Of a stretch of DNA of 64,000 bases, positions 33,324 through 42,460 are shown one piece after another; within the stretch, counting starts at the first letter, position 1, and every line of letters begins with the position of its first letter. Under the pieces are notes generated by a model that saw only the letters and a list, made by a program, of their open reading frames with translations, was not told the origin of the DNA and searched no databases. Origin of the DNA: Candidatus Woesearchaeota archaeon. GTDB lineage: Archaea > Nanobdellota > Nanobdellia > Woesearchaeales > JACJVW01. Both the position numbers and the translations under genes were made by a program. Where the stretch lies: the NCBI GenBank assembly GCA_020637435.1, contig JACJVW010000003.1, forward strand, positions 6,172 through 70,171, in the 5' to 3' direction.

Positions 33324-33420
33324 GGTTCTACCTTCACGAATAGGGTTTAAATAGATTGTGGAGGTGGTGTCATATAGCTGAACATTTGGCTACGTCTGTT
33401 GGTCTTGATATGGCACTGAT

Positions 33421-33912
33421 CTAATTGTTCGTTGCATTTGTTGTTTGAAGAGTGAACAGGATCCTGTAGGCTGTCCGCCTTTTTTTATCGGTAAGTTTGA
33501 TGCATTTGCCTTCACTCACCCAGTTTTCAAGCATCTTCTTTATTTTCCTAAAGTTATGACGTTCACCATATAACTCCAGCAGCATCACTGAGAGCTCTTT
33601 TGGGAAGTACCAGCATTGACCTATATAGTCAATCGATCTTATCTCTTTTACCATATGCTCATCAAGCATGGTATTGAAGTTAGCTGCTATGATGCTCTCA
33701 ATCATATGCAGTAAGTCAAAGTTGGAAAGATTACTTAGTCTTGAGAGTTCCTTGCCAAGGATTCGGCCCTGTTCATCAATCACGCAAAGTCCATAGTGCA
33801 CCAGGCTTCTGATGACGCGTATGCAGTTCTTGTGGACATTTGTATCGTCTTTGTACTTTTTGAGATGGTGATTCTTGTACATTATCTGCCATAACCTGTC
33901 TTCAATCTGCAT
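33421..33912 (-). CDS. Uncharacterised protein, possible winged helix (163 aa)
   Basis: Soluble and helical with a basic C-terminus. Segments IRVIRSLVHYGLCVIDEQGR and KIKKMLENWVSEGKCIKLTDKKRRTAYRI each read like a helix-turn-helix followed by a beta wing, which would fit a DNA-binding protein with two winged helices. The assignment is weak. It stands alone between two membrane/kinase genes. Confidence 0.45.
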   Translation of the reverse strand: MQIEDRLWQIMYKNHHLKKYKDDTNVHKNCIRVIRSLVHYGLCVIDEQGRILGKELSRLSNLSNFDLLHMIESIIAANFNTMLDEHMVKEIRSIDYIGQCWYFPKELSVMLLELYGERHNFRKIKKMLENWVSEGKCIKLTDKKRRTAYRILFTLQTTNATNN

Positions 33913-34030
33913 AAGGGGTCTGTATCAGATTCGATTAATAGCCCTTTGCATTTCCTAGTTTATTTTTCGTAATATTTATAAATATCCTACTCTATCCTAC
34001 CTTTATGTATCGCGTGTGATGGTGTAGACT

Positions 34031-34882
34031 ATGCATCGTAAAACTTACAATGATGTGGATATTGACAGACAGAACGGAACAGTGACGAAACATTATATCC
34101 AAGGAGATGATGTGCAACGATTACGGCGTATGCATACGGAGCGGGATGCATTACTGGAACTTCATAAATACCCGCACAGCTGCGTGTTACCTGAGGTTCT
34201 TGATGACAAAGATGATGGACCTTCATTAACCATCTCGTATCTGAATGGTGCTCATGATATCACTGAATTGCTTGAAGATAATTCTATGCAGCATCTTGTT
34301 GGTCCAATAATGGAAGCTAAGACTTATCTGGAGACAGTACATCACCGTACAAATTCCAAATATGCAGTTCCGGAAAGCCTTGTGGAGAAACTTGAAACAT
34401 ATTCAGACGTCTACGCAGATTACATTCCGGATGATGTGCTGCGCTATCTTGGTTATATGCAAGTGCCACGCATGCCTGTCTCAAATGTCCACGATGATTT
34501 TAAGTTGGCAAATATCATGCCTATCGATGGCGGAGGGGTAGGTCTAGTTGATTGGGAGCACTATTCACAAGGCGCTTCAGATTATGATAGAGCCACACTT
34601 TTTGTTAACGCAGCTATACTGTTGGATTCAAAAGGCAGATTGCCTGAGATGCGAGACCTTGCACCTGTCATAGGAGAACCTTCATCAGAGCTGTATTTCA
34701 ATATGATGGTACGAACCCTCGTAGAATTCAGTCCCGCGGTCAAGCGCGGGGAGTACGGACCTTCACGGCCTATCGTCATATTTATGCAGCGATTGCTTCA
34801 ATATGAGCTTAGAGCTGTTTCGCGTCCCATTAGTGTTGAAAGATTTACGGAGCAGATGGTCTACGATGCATACATTCTTTGA
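34031..34882 (+). CDS. APH-like small-molecule kinase
   Basis: 283 aa with the aminoglycoside-phosphotransferase/choline-kinase fold. The catalytic loop is VHDDFKLANIM (HxDxxxxN), and the metal loop is VGLVDWEHYSQG. The N-lobe is short and lacks a clear Gly loop. The substrate is unknown; sugars or alcohols are common in this fold. The 3' end overlaps the FBPase-like gene by 17 nt, so the products probably act in one pathway. Confidence 0.78.
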   Translation: MHRKTYNDVDIDRQNGTVTKHYIQGDDVQRLRRMHTERDALLELHKYPHSCVLPEVLDDKDDGPSLTISYLNGAHDITELLEDNSMQHLVGPIMEAKTYLETVHHRTNSKYAVPESLVEKLETYSDVYADYIPDDVLRYLGYMQVPRMPVSNVHDDFKLANIMPIDGGGVGLVDWEHYSQGASDYDRATLFVNAAILLDSKGRLPEMRDLAPVIGEPSSELYFNMMVRTLVEFSPAVKRGEYGPSRPIVIFMQRLLQYELRAVSRPISVERFTEQMVYDAYIL

Positions 34883-35681
34883 AGTCATCAAGGAGATCGG
34901 AATCGCCTCCTGGTCAATCATCCAGGAGCAGCAGGATGTTACGCTTAGTCGCAAGAATATTCATGGTGATGTGCAGACGAGGTTTGATGTGCTTATCGAT
35001 GACTTGATAGTGGAGAGATTCAGAAAGGCAAGGATAGCACGAACATTGCTAAGTGAAGAACGGGAAGAACCTGTCCTGATGGAAGGCGATCCTGATCTAA
35101 GTATCCATGTCGACCCGGTCGATGGTTCGAAACATTCTCTAGTCAACGGGGCTTTCGGCAGTCTGTTTGCCCTATATAAGGATCGTCATGTCATAGCTGC
35201 AGCTTATTTACACTATGGCCCCCGTGTTGTCCTTGTCGCTGCTGAAAGCCAAGTTGACGAATACCTCCTGTCTGGGCAGAGCTTTCTAAAGTCAGAGGAG
35301 GGTATCCAAGTTCCAGCTGCAAAGCAATTAGTGCTTGGCGGCCTTTATAACGGATATCCTCCAAAGCTTCTTGAATATGTGACGCAGATGCTTGCTGACG
35401 GTTACTATTTTACGTATTCTCATCCTTTGATCTGCAATCTGCACAATATTCTCAAGAAAGGTGGGGTATATGCGTATCCCAAGACAAGGTTGTATCCGGA
35501 CGGAAAGATACGTCTCTACACGGAAGCCAAGACTGTCGCATTCATCATCGAGAAAGCGGGAGGAAGAGCGACAGATGGAGTGCAGCGGATTCTTGACAAG
35601 GAAGGCGGATACAAAGATAAGACTGCACTTTTCTTCGGAGATCCAGCACTAGTCCAAGAAATCCTTGGCGGTCTTGAATGA
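34866..35681 (+). CDS. Class I fructose-1,6-bisphosphatase-like protein
   Basis: 271 aa from the ATG at 34866. The metal site is HVDPVDGSKHS (DPxDGS), with an acidic ligand in LLSEEREE upstream. YPDGKIRLYTEAKTVAFIIE and GRATDGVQRILD match the C-terminal FBPase-I blocks rather than inositol monophosphatases. Expected reaction: hydrolysis of FBP or sedoheptulose bisphosphate in gluconeogenesis. The overlap with the kinase gene suggests a linked kinase/phosphatase pair. It overlaps the convergent gene by 33 nt. Confidence 0.8.
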   Translation: MHTFFEVIKEIGIASWSIIQEQQDVTLSRKNIHGDVQTRFDVLIDDLIVERFRKARIARTLLSEEREEPVLMEGDPDLSIHVDPVDGSKHSLVNGAFGSLFALYKDRHVIAAAYLHYGPRVVLVAAESQVDEYLLSGQSFLKSEEGIQVPAAKQLVLGGLYNGYPPKLLEYVTQMLADGYYFTYSHPLICNLHNILKKGGVYAYPKTRLYPDGKIRLYTEAKTVAFIIEKAGGRATDGVQRILDKEGGYKDKTALFFGDPALVQEILGGLE

Positions 35682-36395
35682 TCTCCAGTTGCTCTCATCG
35701 ATAAATCCATGCTTCCTTTTAATGTCATCAAGTTGAAGCTCAAGTTTTCCAGAGTCATCCAGGTTTTTTACACACTCTGGTTCGATCATCCCAAGCCCTG
35801 TGAAGATAAGGTGGGTTGAAGCGTCTTTGTCCTTCTCTTTGAACTTCAGGATTTGGGTGCCCTGCATGACTGCTGAACCATATTTAGAGGGATTTTTCAT
35901 GCTGCGAAGCACCATGACCAGGTCGGAGGCATCTTTGCGCATAAATGTTTCAAGAGATGCAAGCCTGGTGCTTGGCAGGATATTCCCATACATGAATATG
36001 AATGGTCGCTGTAGTTTTCTGGCACAATCCTTTAGAGCACCGCCATTGCCTGTCTTACTAGCGGTGTAGATTAAATTTACATCTGGATGATGTTTGGAGA
36101 TATAGTTCATGATATTACTGGAATCAGTATGCACATGGATGTCATGTATCCCATTGTCATGAAGATAAGCTATCTGAGCATCAATCAATGGAGCACCTTT
36201 GTATGTATGAAGGCATAATTCTTTTCCATCGATGGTATCCTGGCCAACGGTAAGTATCAGCGCAGGAGTCTTATGCATCTCTTTTTCAAGGATGCTTTCA
36301 ATGATTTTGCTCCTGTTTATCTTTTTAGCTTTCGCAAGCGCATCGATATCGGCAAGGATACTTTGCTCAACCGTGATACTTATCTTATCCTTCAT
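35649..36395 (-). CDS. RHH domain fused to divergent sugar-nucleotidyltransferase domain
   Basis: 248 aa from the ATG at 36395. Residues 1-45 (KDKISITVEQSILADIDALA... IESILEKEM) are a ribbon-helix-helix DNA-binding domain. Residues about 50-240 follow the nucleotidyltransferase fold, with APLIDAQIAYL, GGALKDCARKL, FIFMYGNIL and THLIFTGLGMIEPE. The usual GxGTR...PK signature is replaced by TVGQDTIDGKEL, so catalysis is doubtful. One possibility is a sugar- or nucleotide-sensing repressor. The downstream neighbour on the other strand is the FBPase-like gene. Confidence 0.72.
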   Translation of the reverse strand: MKDKISITVEQSILADIDALAKAKKINRSKIIESILEKEMHKTPALILTVGQDTIDGKELCLHTYKGAPLIDAQIAYLHDNGIHDIHVHTDSSNIMNYISKHHPDVNLIYTASKTGNGGALKDCARKLQRPFIFMYGNILPSTRLASLETFMRKDASDLVMVLRSMKNPSKYGSAVMQGTQILKFKEKDKDASTHLIFTGLGMIEPECVKNLDDSGKLELQLDDIKRKHGFIDESNWRSFKTAKDFLD

Positions 36396-36440
36396 CAGAA
36401 GCTCTAATATCAATCAAGGTTTATAAAATATGGTGTATGC

Positions 36441-37163
36441 TTATTTGAGAAACCTTCTAAGAAGAGGATAGTAGATATCCTGTTCCACAGCGATAGGTAG
36501 CAGATCCTGTGTCGCCTGGTCGGTGAACTTGATCATCTCTGCATTGCGGATTAAAGCGATCGGGGTACATTCGTCGCCTTCGCCCATGACTAGAACAGCT
36601 GCTGCCGCAAGTCCATCGACGAGATTGCTTTGGGACATTTGCATCTTCCTTTCGAAAAGGTCTGTTGTCTGTCTATAGTCTTTTTGCGGATACATGCCAA
36701 AGAAGCCTACGCTTATACCGACCACACCACTTCTAAGAGGTGGTGTGACGCTGTCTGTAAGTATGACGGCTATCTCGCTGACTTTGTGCTTGTTTCGAAG
36801 GTAGGTCCATATCTCATGTGCAGCTTCGCTGGGTTGTTCTGGCCAGAGGATGTAATGATTGTCCGCATTGCTTTCATCGATGCCTGCGGATGGGATGAGC
36901 GTGTTCTCTTTTACGGTCAATACAACGTATTCTCCGGGGCATTCTTCTCTAGGAATGAACAAGTCTGCTTCTTTTTGGATGAGTTCATCTTTGCTGCTTA
37001 TCTTTGATTTAGGTATGCATCTTCCCTGGTGTATGGCAACTACCTTGGAGGAGATGAGGATGATGTCTTTTTCCGTGATATCCGTGAGGAATCTATCGAG
37101 CACACTGAACAGGTCGTCTTTTGGAGGATGGAATATACTGGTTTTGATTGGTATAATCTCCAT
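36441..37163 (-). CDS. cofE: Coenzyme F420-0:L-glutamate ligase (CofE-like)
   Basis: 240 aa. CofE adds gamma-linked glutamates to F420-0 using GTP. Family blocks ILISSKVVAIHQGR, SAGIDESNAD, VILTDSVTPPLRSGVVGIS, GFFGMYP and LAAAAVLVMGEGDE are all present in order. No other F420 gene is in the window, so either the cofactor pathway lies elsewhere or the enzyme works on a related substrate. The ATG overlaps no other gene; downstream is 27 nt from the RHH fusion gene end of region. Confidence 0.85.
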   Translation of the reverse strand: MEIIPIKTSIFHPPKDDLFSVLDRFLTDITEKDIILISSKVVAIHQGRCIPKSKISSKDELIQKEADLFIPREECPGEYVVLTVKENTLIPSAGIDESNADNHYILWPEQPSEAAHEIWTYLRNKHKVSEIAVILTDSVTPPLRSGVVGISVGFFGMYPQKDYRQTTDLFERKMQMSQSNLVDGLAAAAVLVMGEGDECTPIALIRNAEMIKFTDQATQDLLPIAVEQDIYYPLLRRFLK

Positions 37164-37240
37164 GAGACATGCTTATTTATCATTCTTTATAAGTCTTGAT
37201 GCCGAATCATTTTTATATGGCATAGCGGACCGCATATACA

Positions 37241-39148
37241 ATGGACAAGTATGAGTATGTGTCGAAGTTTAAGACGCTGATTACGCGTGAACGTAACGCA
37301 GAGATTGAGTTTCATACTGAGGAGATTAAGTCTCTTAAGCCGTTTGCCCGTGAGAAAAAGGGGCGGGCTTTGCTAGATATGGTGAAGCAATCTTTTAAAC
37401 GGGAAGGGGAGTCGGTGTTCCGCTTTGTGAAGATGAATGGCGAAAAGCTTCCTCACAATGAATTTGCGATAGGTACAAACGTGCTTATCAGTTCTGGAAG
37501 ACCGCTTGAGCATCACCTTAAAGGTGTGGTTATGCAAAAAAGCGGAATGCACCTGGATGTGTACGTGCAGACGCAGTCAAATATGCTGCAACGGGACCGT
37601 CTGCGTATCGATGTCTATGTGAATGATACGACGTATCAGGCGCAGCTACAGATTCTTGATAATTTTAAGGAATGGGCGCTTGATAAACGAACTATCCGTG
37701 AGGTTCTGCTTCATGAGATGCGTCCCCGGCTTGGCAAGGGTGGTGATGTAGAGTACTTTGATGAACTCTTAAACGAGTCACAAAAACTGGCTGTCTCGTA
37801 TGCCTTGCAGGAAGATGATTTCTATCTTATCCAAGGTCCTCCCGGAACAGGAAAGACGAAGACTAGCATCGAGATCGTCAGGCAGCTGATTAAGCAAGGT
37901 AAGTCGGTTCTTGTCAGCGCTGATTCGAATGTAGCTACGGACAATATCATGCTTGGTCTGGTGCAACATACATCTGTGATACGGATTGGTGAGAGTCCAA
38001 AAATCAGCGAAGAGATTGAGGAGCATACCCTTCAAAATATGGTCAAACAAAGTGCGGGTTATCGAGTTATCTCTGAGGGTGAAGCTTTGGTCAAGAAGTA
38101 CAGAGAAGAGCAGCGCAAGCATACCATGCCTACGAAGAAGAATAGTGCAGGTGTGTCACATTTCCAGATCGTAAAGATGGCAGAGCGTGAGCAGTCCGGC
38201 TTTGGTATGTCGGTCGATACGCTGAAATCCATGGCTAAGTGGATTAAGTTTCAAGAGAAGATTAAATTCATTCATAAGAAACTAGATGGCGTTCGCAGAA
38301 AGGTTATGAAAGGGTGTATTGATAGCGCTTCGGTTATCTGTACGACGAACACGACTGCCGGGAGTCATCATCTTGATGGCATCACTTTTGATGCAGTCCT
38401 TATCGATGAAGCTGGGCAAAGCACTGAACCCAGCTGCCTAATACCAATCTCTAAAGCGAAGAAGGTTATCCTGGTGGGTGATCATAAGCAATTGCCACCT
38501 ACTATCCTTAGCAGGAACGCACAGGAACTGAGCGTTTCACTCTTCGAACGGATGTTCGGGCATTGCAGATACACACTTCTTGATACACAATACCGTATGC
38601 ATCCGCTCATCAATCAGTTTCCTAGCGATGAATTCTATGAGGGTAAGCTCAAAACGTACAGTAAGAATGTGAGTCATGTTATAAAGGATCCAGTTTTTGA
38701 AAAGAATGTAGTATTTATTGATGTTAAGGGTGTTGAGAAGAAGTTTAAAGGTGCGACAAGCTACTATAACGTACCTGAAGTTGATCGGATTATGGACCTT
38801 GTTGAAAAGTATGCTAAGCATGGGGTTAAGGCAGAAGATATTGGTGTTATCAGTCCTTACAATGAGCAGGTGCGAAAACTGCAGGAGCGCATGCCTTTTG
38901 TTGAGGTGCATAGTATTGACGGATTTCAGGGGCGGGAGAAGAAGGTGATTATCATATCTCTGGTTCGTTGCAATGGCCGTGGAGAGATAGGTTTTCTTAA
39001 GGACCTTCGAAGACTTAATGTGGCACTTACGCGAGCTATTTGTGAGCTGGTGGTGATCGGTGATGAGAAGACTATCTGCTCCAATGCTACGTATCGGCGA
39101 TTTGTTGATTTTGTAAAGAAGGACGGAACGTATATTTCTAAATCTTAA
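37241..39148 (+). CDS. Superfamily 1B Upf1/IGHMBP2-like helicase
   Basis: 635 aa. An N-terminal oligonucleotide-binding beta region (1-170) precedes the helicase core. Motifs are GPPGTGKT (I), ICTTNTTAGS (Ia/Ib region), LIDEAGQSTEP (II), GDHKQLPPT (III), LDTQYRMHP (IV), VHSIDGFQGREKKVI (V) and NVALTRA (VI). Upf1-like enzymes unwind RNA or DNA 5'-3'; in archaea the role is unsettled. Domain order and length are normal. It overlaps the convergent subtilase by 11 nt. Confidence 0.93.
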   Translation: MDKYEYVSKFKTLITRERNAEIEFHTEEIKSLKPFAREKKGRALLDMVKQSFKREGESVFRFVKMNGEKLPHNEFAIGTNVLISSGRPLEHHLKGVVMQKSGMHLDVYVQTQSNMLQRDRLRIDVYVNDTTYQAQLQILDNFKEWALDKRTIREVLLHEMRPRLGKGGDVEYFDELLNESQKLAVSYALQEDDFYLIQGPPGTGKTKTSIEIVRQLIKQGKSVLVSADSNVATDNIMLGLVQHTSVIRIGESPKISEEIEEHTLQNMVKQSAGYRVISEGEALVKKYREEQRKHTMPTKKNSAGVSHFQIVKMAEREQSGFGMSVDTLKSMAKWIKFQEKIKFIHKKLDGVRRKVMKGCIDSASVICTTNTTAGSHHLDGITFDAVLIDEAGQSTEPSCLIPISKAKKVILVGDHKQLPPTILSRNAQELSVSLFERMFGHCRYTLLDTQYRMHPLINQFPSDEFYEGKLKTYSKNVSHVIKDPVFEKNVVFIDVKGVEKKFKGATSYYNVPEVDRIMDLVEKYAKHGVKAEDIGVISPYNEQVRKLQERMPFVEVHSIDGFQGREKKVIIISLVRCNGRGEIGFLKDLRRLNVALTRAICELVVIGDEKTICSNATYRRFVDFVKKDGTYISKS

Positions 39149-42100
39149 TGTAGATGAGGTAGTCGGGTGCATCTTCTACCGTGCCATCATCAGGGACTAT
39201 TATCTGATAGTCGTGCTGTTCATAGTTGTAACCGTAAGTGCTGTTGTACACGTAGCCTGTGTAGAGGATCTGGTCATTGTTGACATCATATAGAATGACT
39301 TGCTTAAAAACAGAAGATTGATTGGTGCCGTTGACATTGAGATGGGTGGTATTGCATGTGTTTGGAAGTATCGCATCAGGACTTAATGTAATTAACGGGT
39401 GGTCAGGCGTCCCGAAGGTGTTGTGCAGGTTGTCGGATGCCGTGGAAAGTCCCAGCAGTACTTCTTCGTCATCCTGGTGCGTATCATTTGCACAGGTTAC
39501 ATTGGCGAATGAGATGGTGGAACGTGCTGCGATGATATAGCTTGGTCGGATATCACCCCAATCGAAAGCAACGTTGCTTGCATCATCGCGCAACCGGACT
39601 GATGCATTAGCTCTACCATAGAAGAAATGCCAGTTTGTACTCCGTACGCTTTGAGAAAGGTTGAGTATGGTGACATAGCCTCCCTGTCCACCAACAGCAG
39701 CACCTGCTATCAATACATCGTCTACTGCAGATAGAGTCGAATAGCCAGTACGATTACAGGTTACATTGAACCAATGGAAAGCATACGTGCTGAAATTATG
39801 CTCAAAAGTGAACTGTGTGCCTGTATTAGTCATATTCTGGACTGTAGGGTCATCGCTGAAGAAGATCTGACAGGAAGCGTCATTGATATGGTTGCCTGAA
39901 GTATGGTTTGTGTAGTTCGCGTAAAATGTCACGCTCGTGTTTATCTCGCTGTAATTGGTCTCAACTGAATCATAGATAACAAGGTTTGAGTTGGCGCCGA
40001 TGCTGTAAGTCGTGAAATGACTGACTGTGAAAGAGATTACACCTCCTGCATTGCTTACTATGGTGCAATCAGCACATACTTGTCCATCCTGTAGTATCAG
40101 TGGGTTTTCAATGTTTATGTTTTTCAAAGTGAGTGTCGCTGACCTGTTTAAGGCAGGAAGATTGGTGGTGTCAATCGTTATGGTGTTTTGGCTTATGGTG
40201 ACAAATTCAGGAATATCACCACCCTGTGAGAGGTCTATTGATTCAGAGAAGTTGATGCTGCCGTATGAGATCTTTTCCAGCACCATGTTGGTTATGTTGC
40301 TCAGATTCTGACCTCCAAGAGAGGTAGTTGCGCCGTCGAACCCGGTCAGATGGGAGACGAACACATAGGCTCCGTTTCCAGTATCGTCACCACCGTCATC
40401 AGAGAAGCATTGTATATTCCATGCAAGAGTACCTCCATCATCTGCTGACCAGGAGATGGTATCAGATATATTGCGTGTTACGCTGGTGTCATTGGCTACC
40501 TGAATACCATCTATGAGCAGGGTGCAGTATGTTATCGTATCAGTCGCGTCTACGATGTATGAGAAATTGATGAGGCTGCCAGTAATGTAACTTTGATTAA
40601 ATGGTGAGTTTAGGGTGATGTTGACTATTGGTGGTGTAAGGTCTTCAACTATAGTTATCTTGAAATGTTCTGTGAGGTTTCGCTCAGTACCATCTTCGTA
40701 TATGGTGAAAAAATCCCATTCACCAATTTGTGTTGCATTGACTGTCCAAGTCGTTGTGCAGTTCTCCCCATCATTAAGGTTGTTTAGGCAGCCGTCAGTA
40801 TTTGGATTGGTTGTGGTTGTGTAGAAGGGGTCAGCACCATTCCATGAGCTAATGTAAGGTACGACTCCTTTGGGTAAAGTTGTGCTTAGGTCAATGCGCG
40901 GATAATACTCATCTGTTTGAGTATCATATAGTTTTTTACCCGCGTTTTGCAGCTTCGTTTTGATATCGAGAGGTGATATCTCGTGTCCGTAGCTGGTTCG
41001 ATAGTATTGTTTCATGAGTGCTGCCGCTCCGGCAACTTGCGGTGTAGCCTGAGATGTACCATGTTTTGCAGTTGTTCCTCCCGTATGGGAAAATGCAATG
41101 ATTTCTGCACCCGGTGCAAGGAGGTCCATGATACTTTCTCTGTTTGTGAAGCAGGTGAGTTTGTCTGCAGCTGTTGAGGTATCTGAGCAGGAGGAGTACG
41201 ACCATCCGTGTCCGTAATTGTAGTCAAATACGGCACCAACAGAGACAGCATTAGCTACGCATGCCGGTGAACTGATTCCTGTGTAATCAGCATCATTTCC
41301 TGTGGCAGCGACTACGAAGATATCCTGGCTTACAGCAGTGTTGATTACTGTTGCTTCAGAGGGATATGAACCGTCACAAGCTGATGCAAATCTTGACCCA
41401 CCTCCCAGGCTTAGAGATATCACTGAAATGTTGTAGGTAGCCGCATTGTCAACGCACCAGTCAATTCCTGCAATTACATCAGAATTGTATCCTGAGCCAG
41501 CTGAGTCAAGCACCTTAATTGCCACAATATTTGCTTCAGGCGCTACGCCAATGTACTGATTGTAATTTCCTGCAGCGATGCTCGCGCAATGCGTGCCATG
41601 ACCATTATCATCATCAGCAGCAGTGTCTTCAGGGGTATTGTCTGGGCAGCAATTATCTGTGCAGTAACAATACTCGGCTACTATTCGGTCTTGAAAACCT
41701 GCATGGTCAGTGTCTATACCCGTATCAACAACACATATAGTCTCCCCTTTTCCTGTAATATTGGTTGAATTTACATAGAGATTCCAGGCTTGTTCTGCCT
41801 GAATAAGTGGGGAACTTTGTGTCAAACTTATATGTACGGGCTTTATTGTTGTAATGGTTTTAATGTCAGGGTCTTCAAGAAGCATATCAAGCCCTTTTTG
41901 CGTAATGCTTCCTGCCAGAGACGGGATTGTTTCATACCTGGTTACTTGTTCTATATTCTTAGGTCCAACGCTCATACCAAATACCTGAAACAAGGGGCGG
42001 TTTAGGCTATTGACTATTCTGTCCTGTTTTCGGTCAATAGCTACTTTTTTTGATTGCATGGAAATGGCTTGAGCTGTCACTAGGTCTGTCTCGAAAGTAA

Positions 42101-42353
42101 TGATGACTTGAACTCTACTTTGATTGTTGAGGGTTTTCTGTACATGCTCTTCGATGTATCTGTCTGAGATGGGGTCAAGGATTGCTGTGATATTACCGCA
42201 AATCCCTTCACAGGTTACTCCTGTGCTGATATTGAAGAAGGTGTCTCTCTGAACGGTAGAATTAGTTGTCACTATGTAGGGTACGATGGCCGCAGATGCT
42301 ATCTCGATGCAAAGAAAAGAAATAATCACTAGTAATGTGGTTCTTACGGACAC
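39138..42353 (-). CDS. Large secreted subtilisin-like protease
   Basis: About 1070 aa. The signal peptide VRTTLLVIISFLCIEIASA leads to an I9-type propeptide (about 65-170) and an S8 catalytic domain: ICVVDTGIDTDH (Asp), DNGHGTHCASIAAG (His), AATGND (oxyanion Asn) and KHGTSQATPQVAG (Ser), all intact. The long C-terminal half (550-1075) holds Ig-like or beta-sandwich modules and many N-x-S/T sequons. A minus-strand ACTTTATAAATC box (about 42378-42390) makes the GTG at 42353 plausible; a TTG at 42365 is an alternative. Extracellular and perhaps S-layer-attached; it could act on neighbours' surface proteins, but that is speculation. Confidence 0.9.
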   Translation of the reverse strand: MSVRTTLLVIISFLCIEIASAAIVPYIVTTNSTVQRDTFFNISTGVTCEGICGNITAILDPISDRYIEEHVQKTLNNQSRVQVIITFETDLVTAQAISMQSKKVAIDRKQDRIVNSLNRPLFQVFGMSVGPKNIEQVTRYETIPSLAGSITQKGLDMLLEDPDIKTITTIKPVHISLTQSSPLIQAEQAWNLYVNSTNITGKGETICVVDTGIDTDHAGFQDRIVAEYCYCTDNCCPDNTPEDTAADDDNGHGTHCASIAAGNYNQYIGVAPEANIVAIKVLDSAGSGYNSDVIAGIDWCVDNAATYNISVISLSLGGGSRFASACDGSYPSEATVINTAVSQDIFVVAATGNDADYTGISSPACVANAVSVGAVFDYNYGHGWSYSSCSDTSTAADKLTCFTNRESIMDLLAPGAEIIAFSHTGGTTAKHGTSQATPQVAGAAALMKQYYRTSYGHEISPLDIKTKLQNAGKKLYDTQTDEYYPRIDLSTTLPKGVVPYISSWNGADPFYTTTTNPNTDGCLNNLNDGENCTTTWTVNATQIGEWDFFTIYEDGTERNLTEHFKITIVEDLTPPIVNITLNSPFNQSYITGSLINFSYIVDATDTITYCTLLIDGIQVANDTSVTRNISDTISWSADDGGTLAWNIQCFSDDGGDDTGNGAYVFVSHLTGFDGATTSLGGQNLSNITNMVLEKISYGSINFSESIDLSQGGDIPEFVTISQNTITIDTTNLPALNRSATLTLKNINIENPLILQDGQVCADCTIVSNAGGVISFTVSHFTTYSIGANSNLVIYDSVETNYSEINTSVTFYANYTNHTSGNHINDASCQIFFSDDPTVQNMTNTGTQFTFEHNFSTYAFHWFNVTCNRTGYSTLSAVDDVLIAGAAVGGQGGYVTILNLSQSVRSTNWHFFYGRANASVRLRDDASNVAFDWGDIRPSYIIAARSTISFANVTCANDTHQDDEEVLLGLSTASDNLHNTFGTPDHPLITLSPDAILPNTCNTTHLNVNGTNQSSVFKQVILYDVNNDQILYTGYVYNSTYGYNYEQHDYQIIVPDDGTVEDAPDYLIYIKI

Positions 42354-42460
42354 CCTAGAGCACAATTCAGGTTCTTTGATTTATAAAGTTTGGCGTCAGA
42401 CATCACTTTGTTTAGAAGGGCCTTGGTCTTTTTAGTATTTTAGAGTAGAAACAAAGCTTT

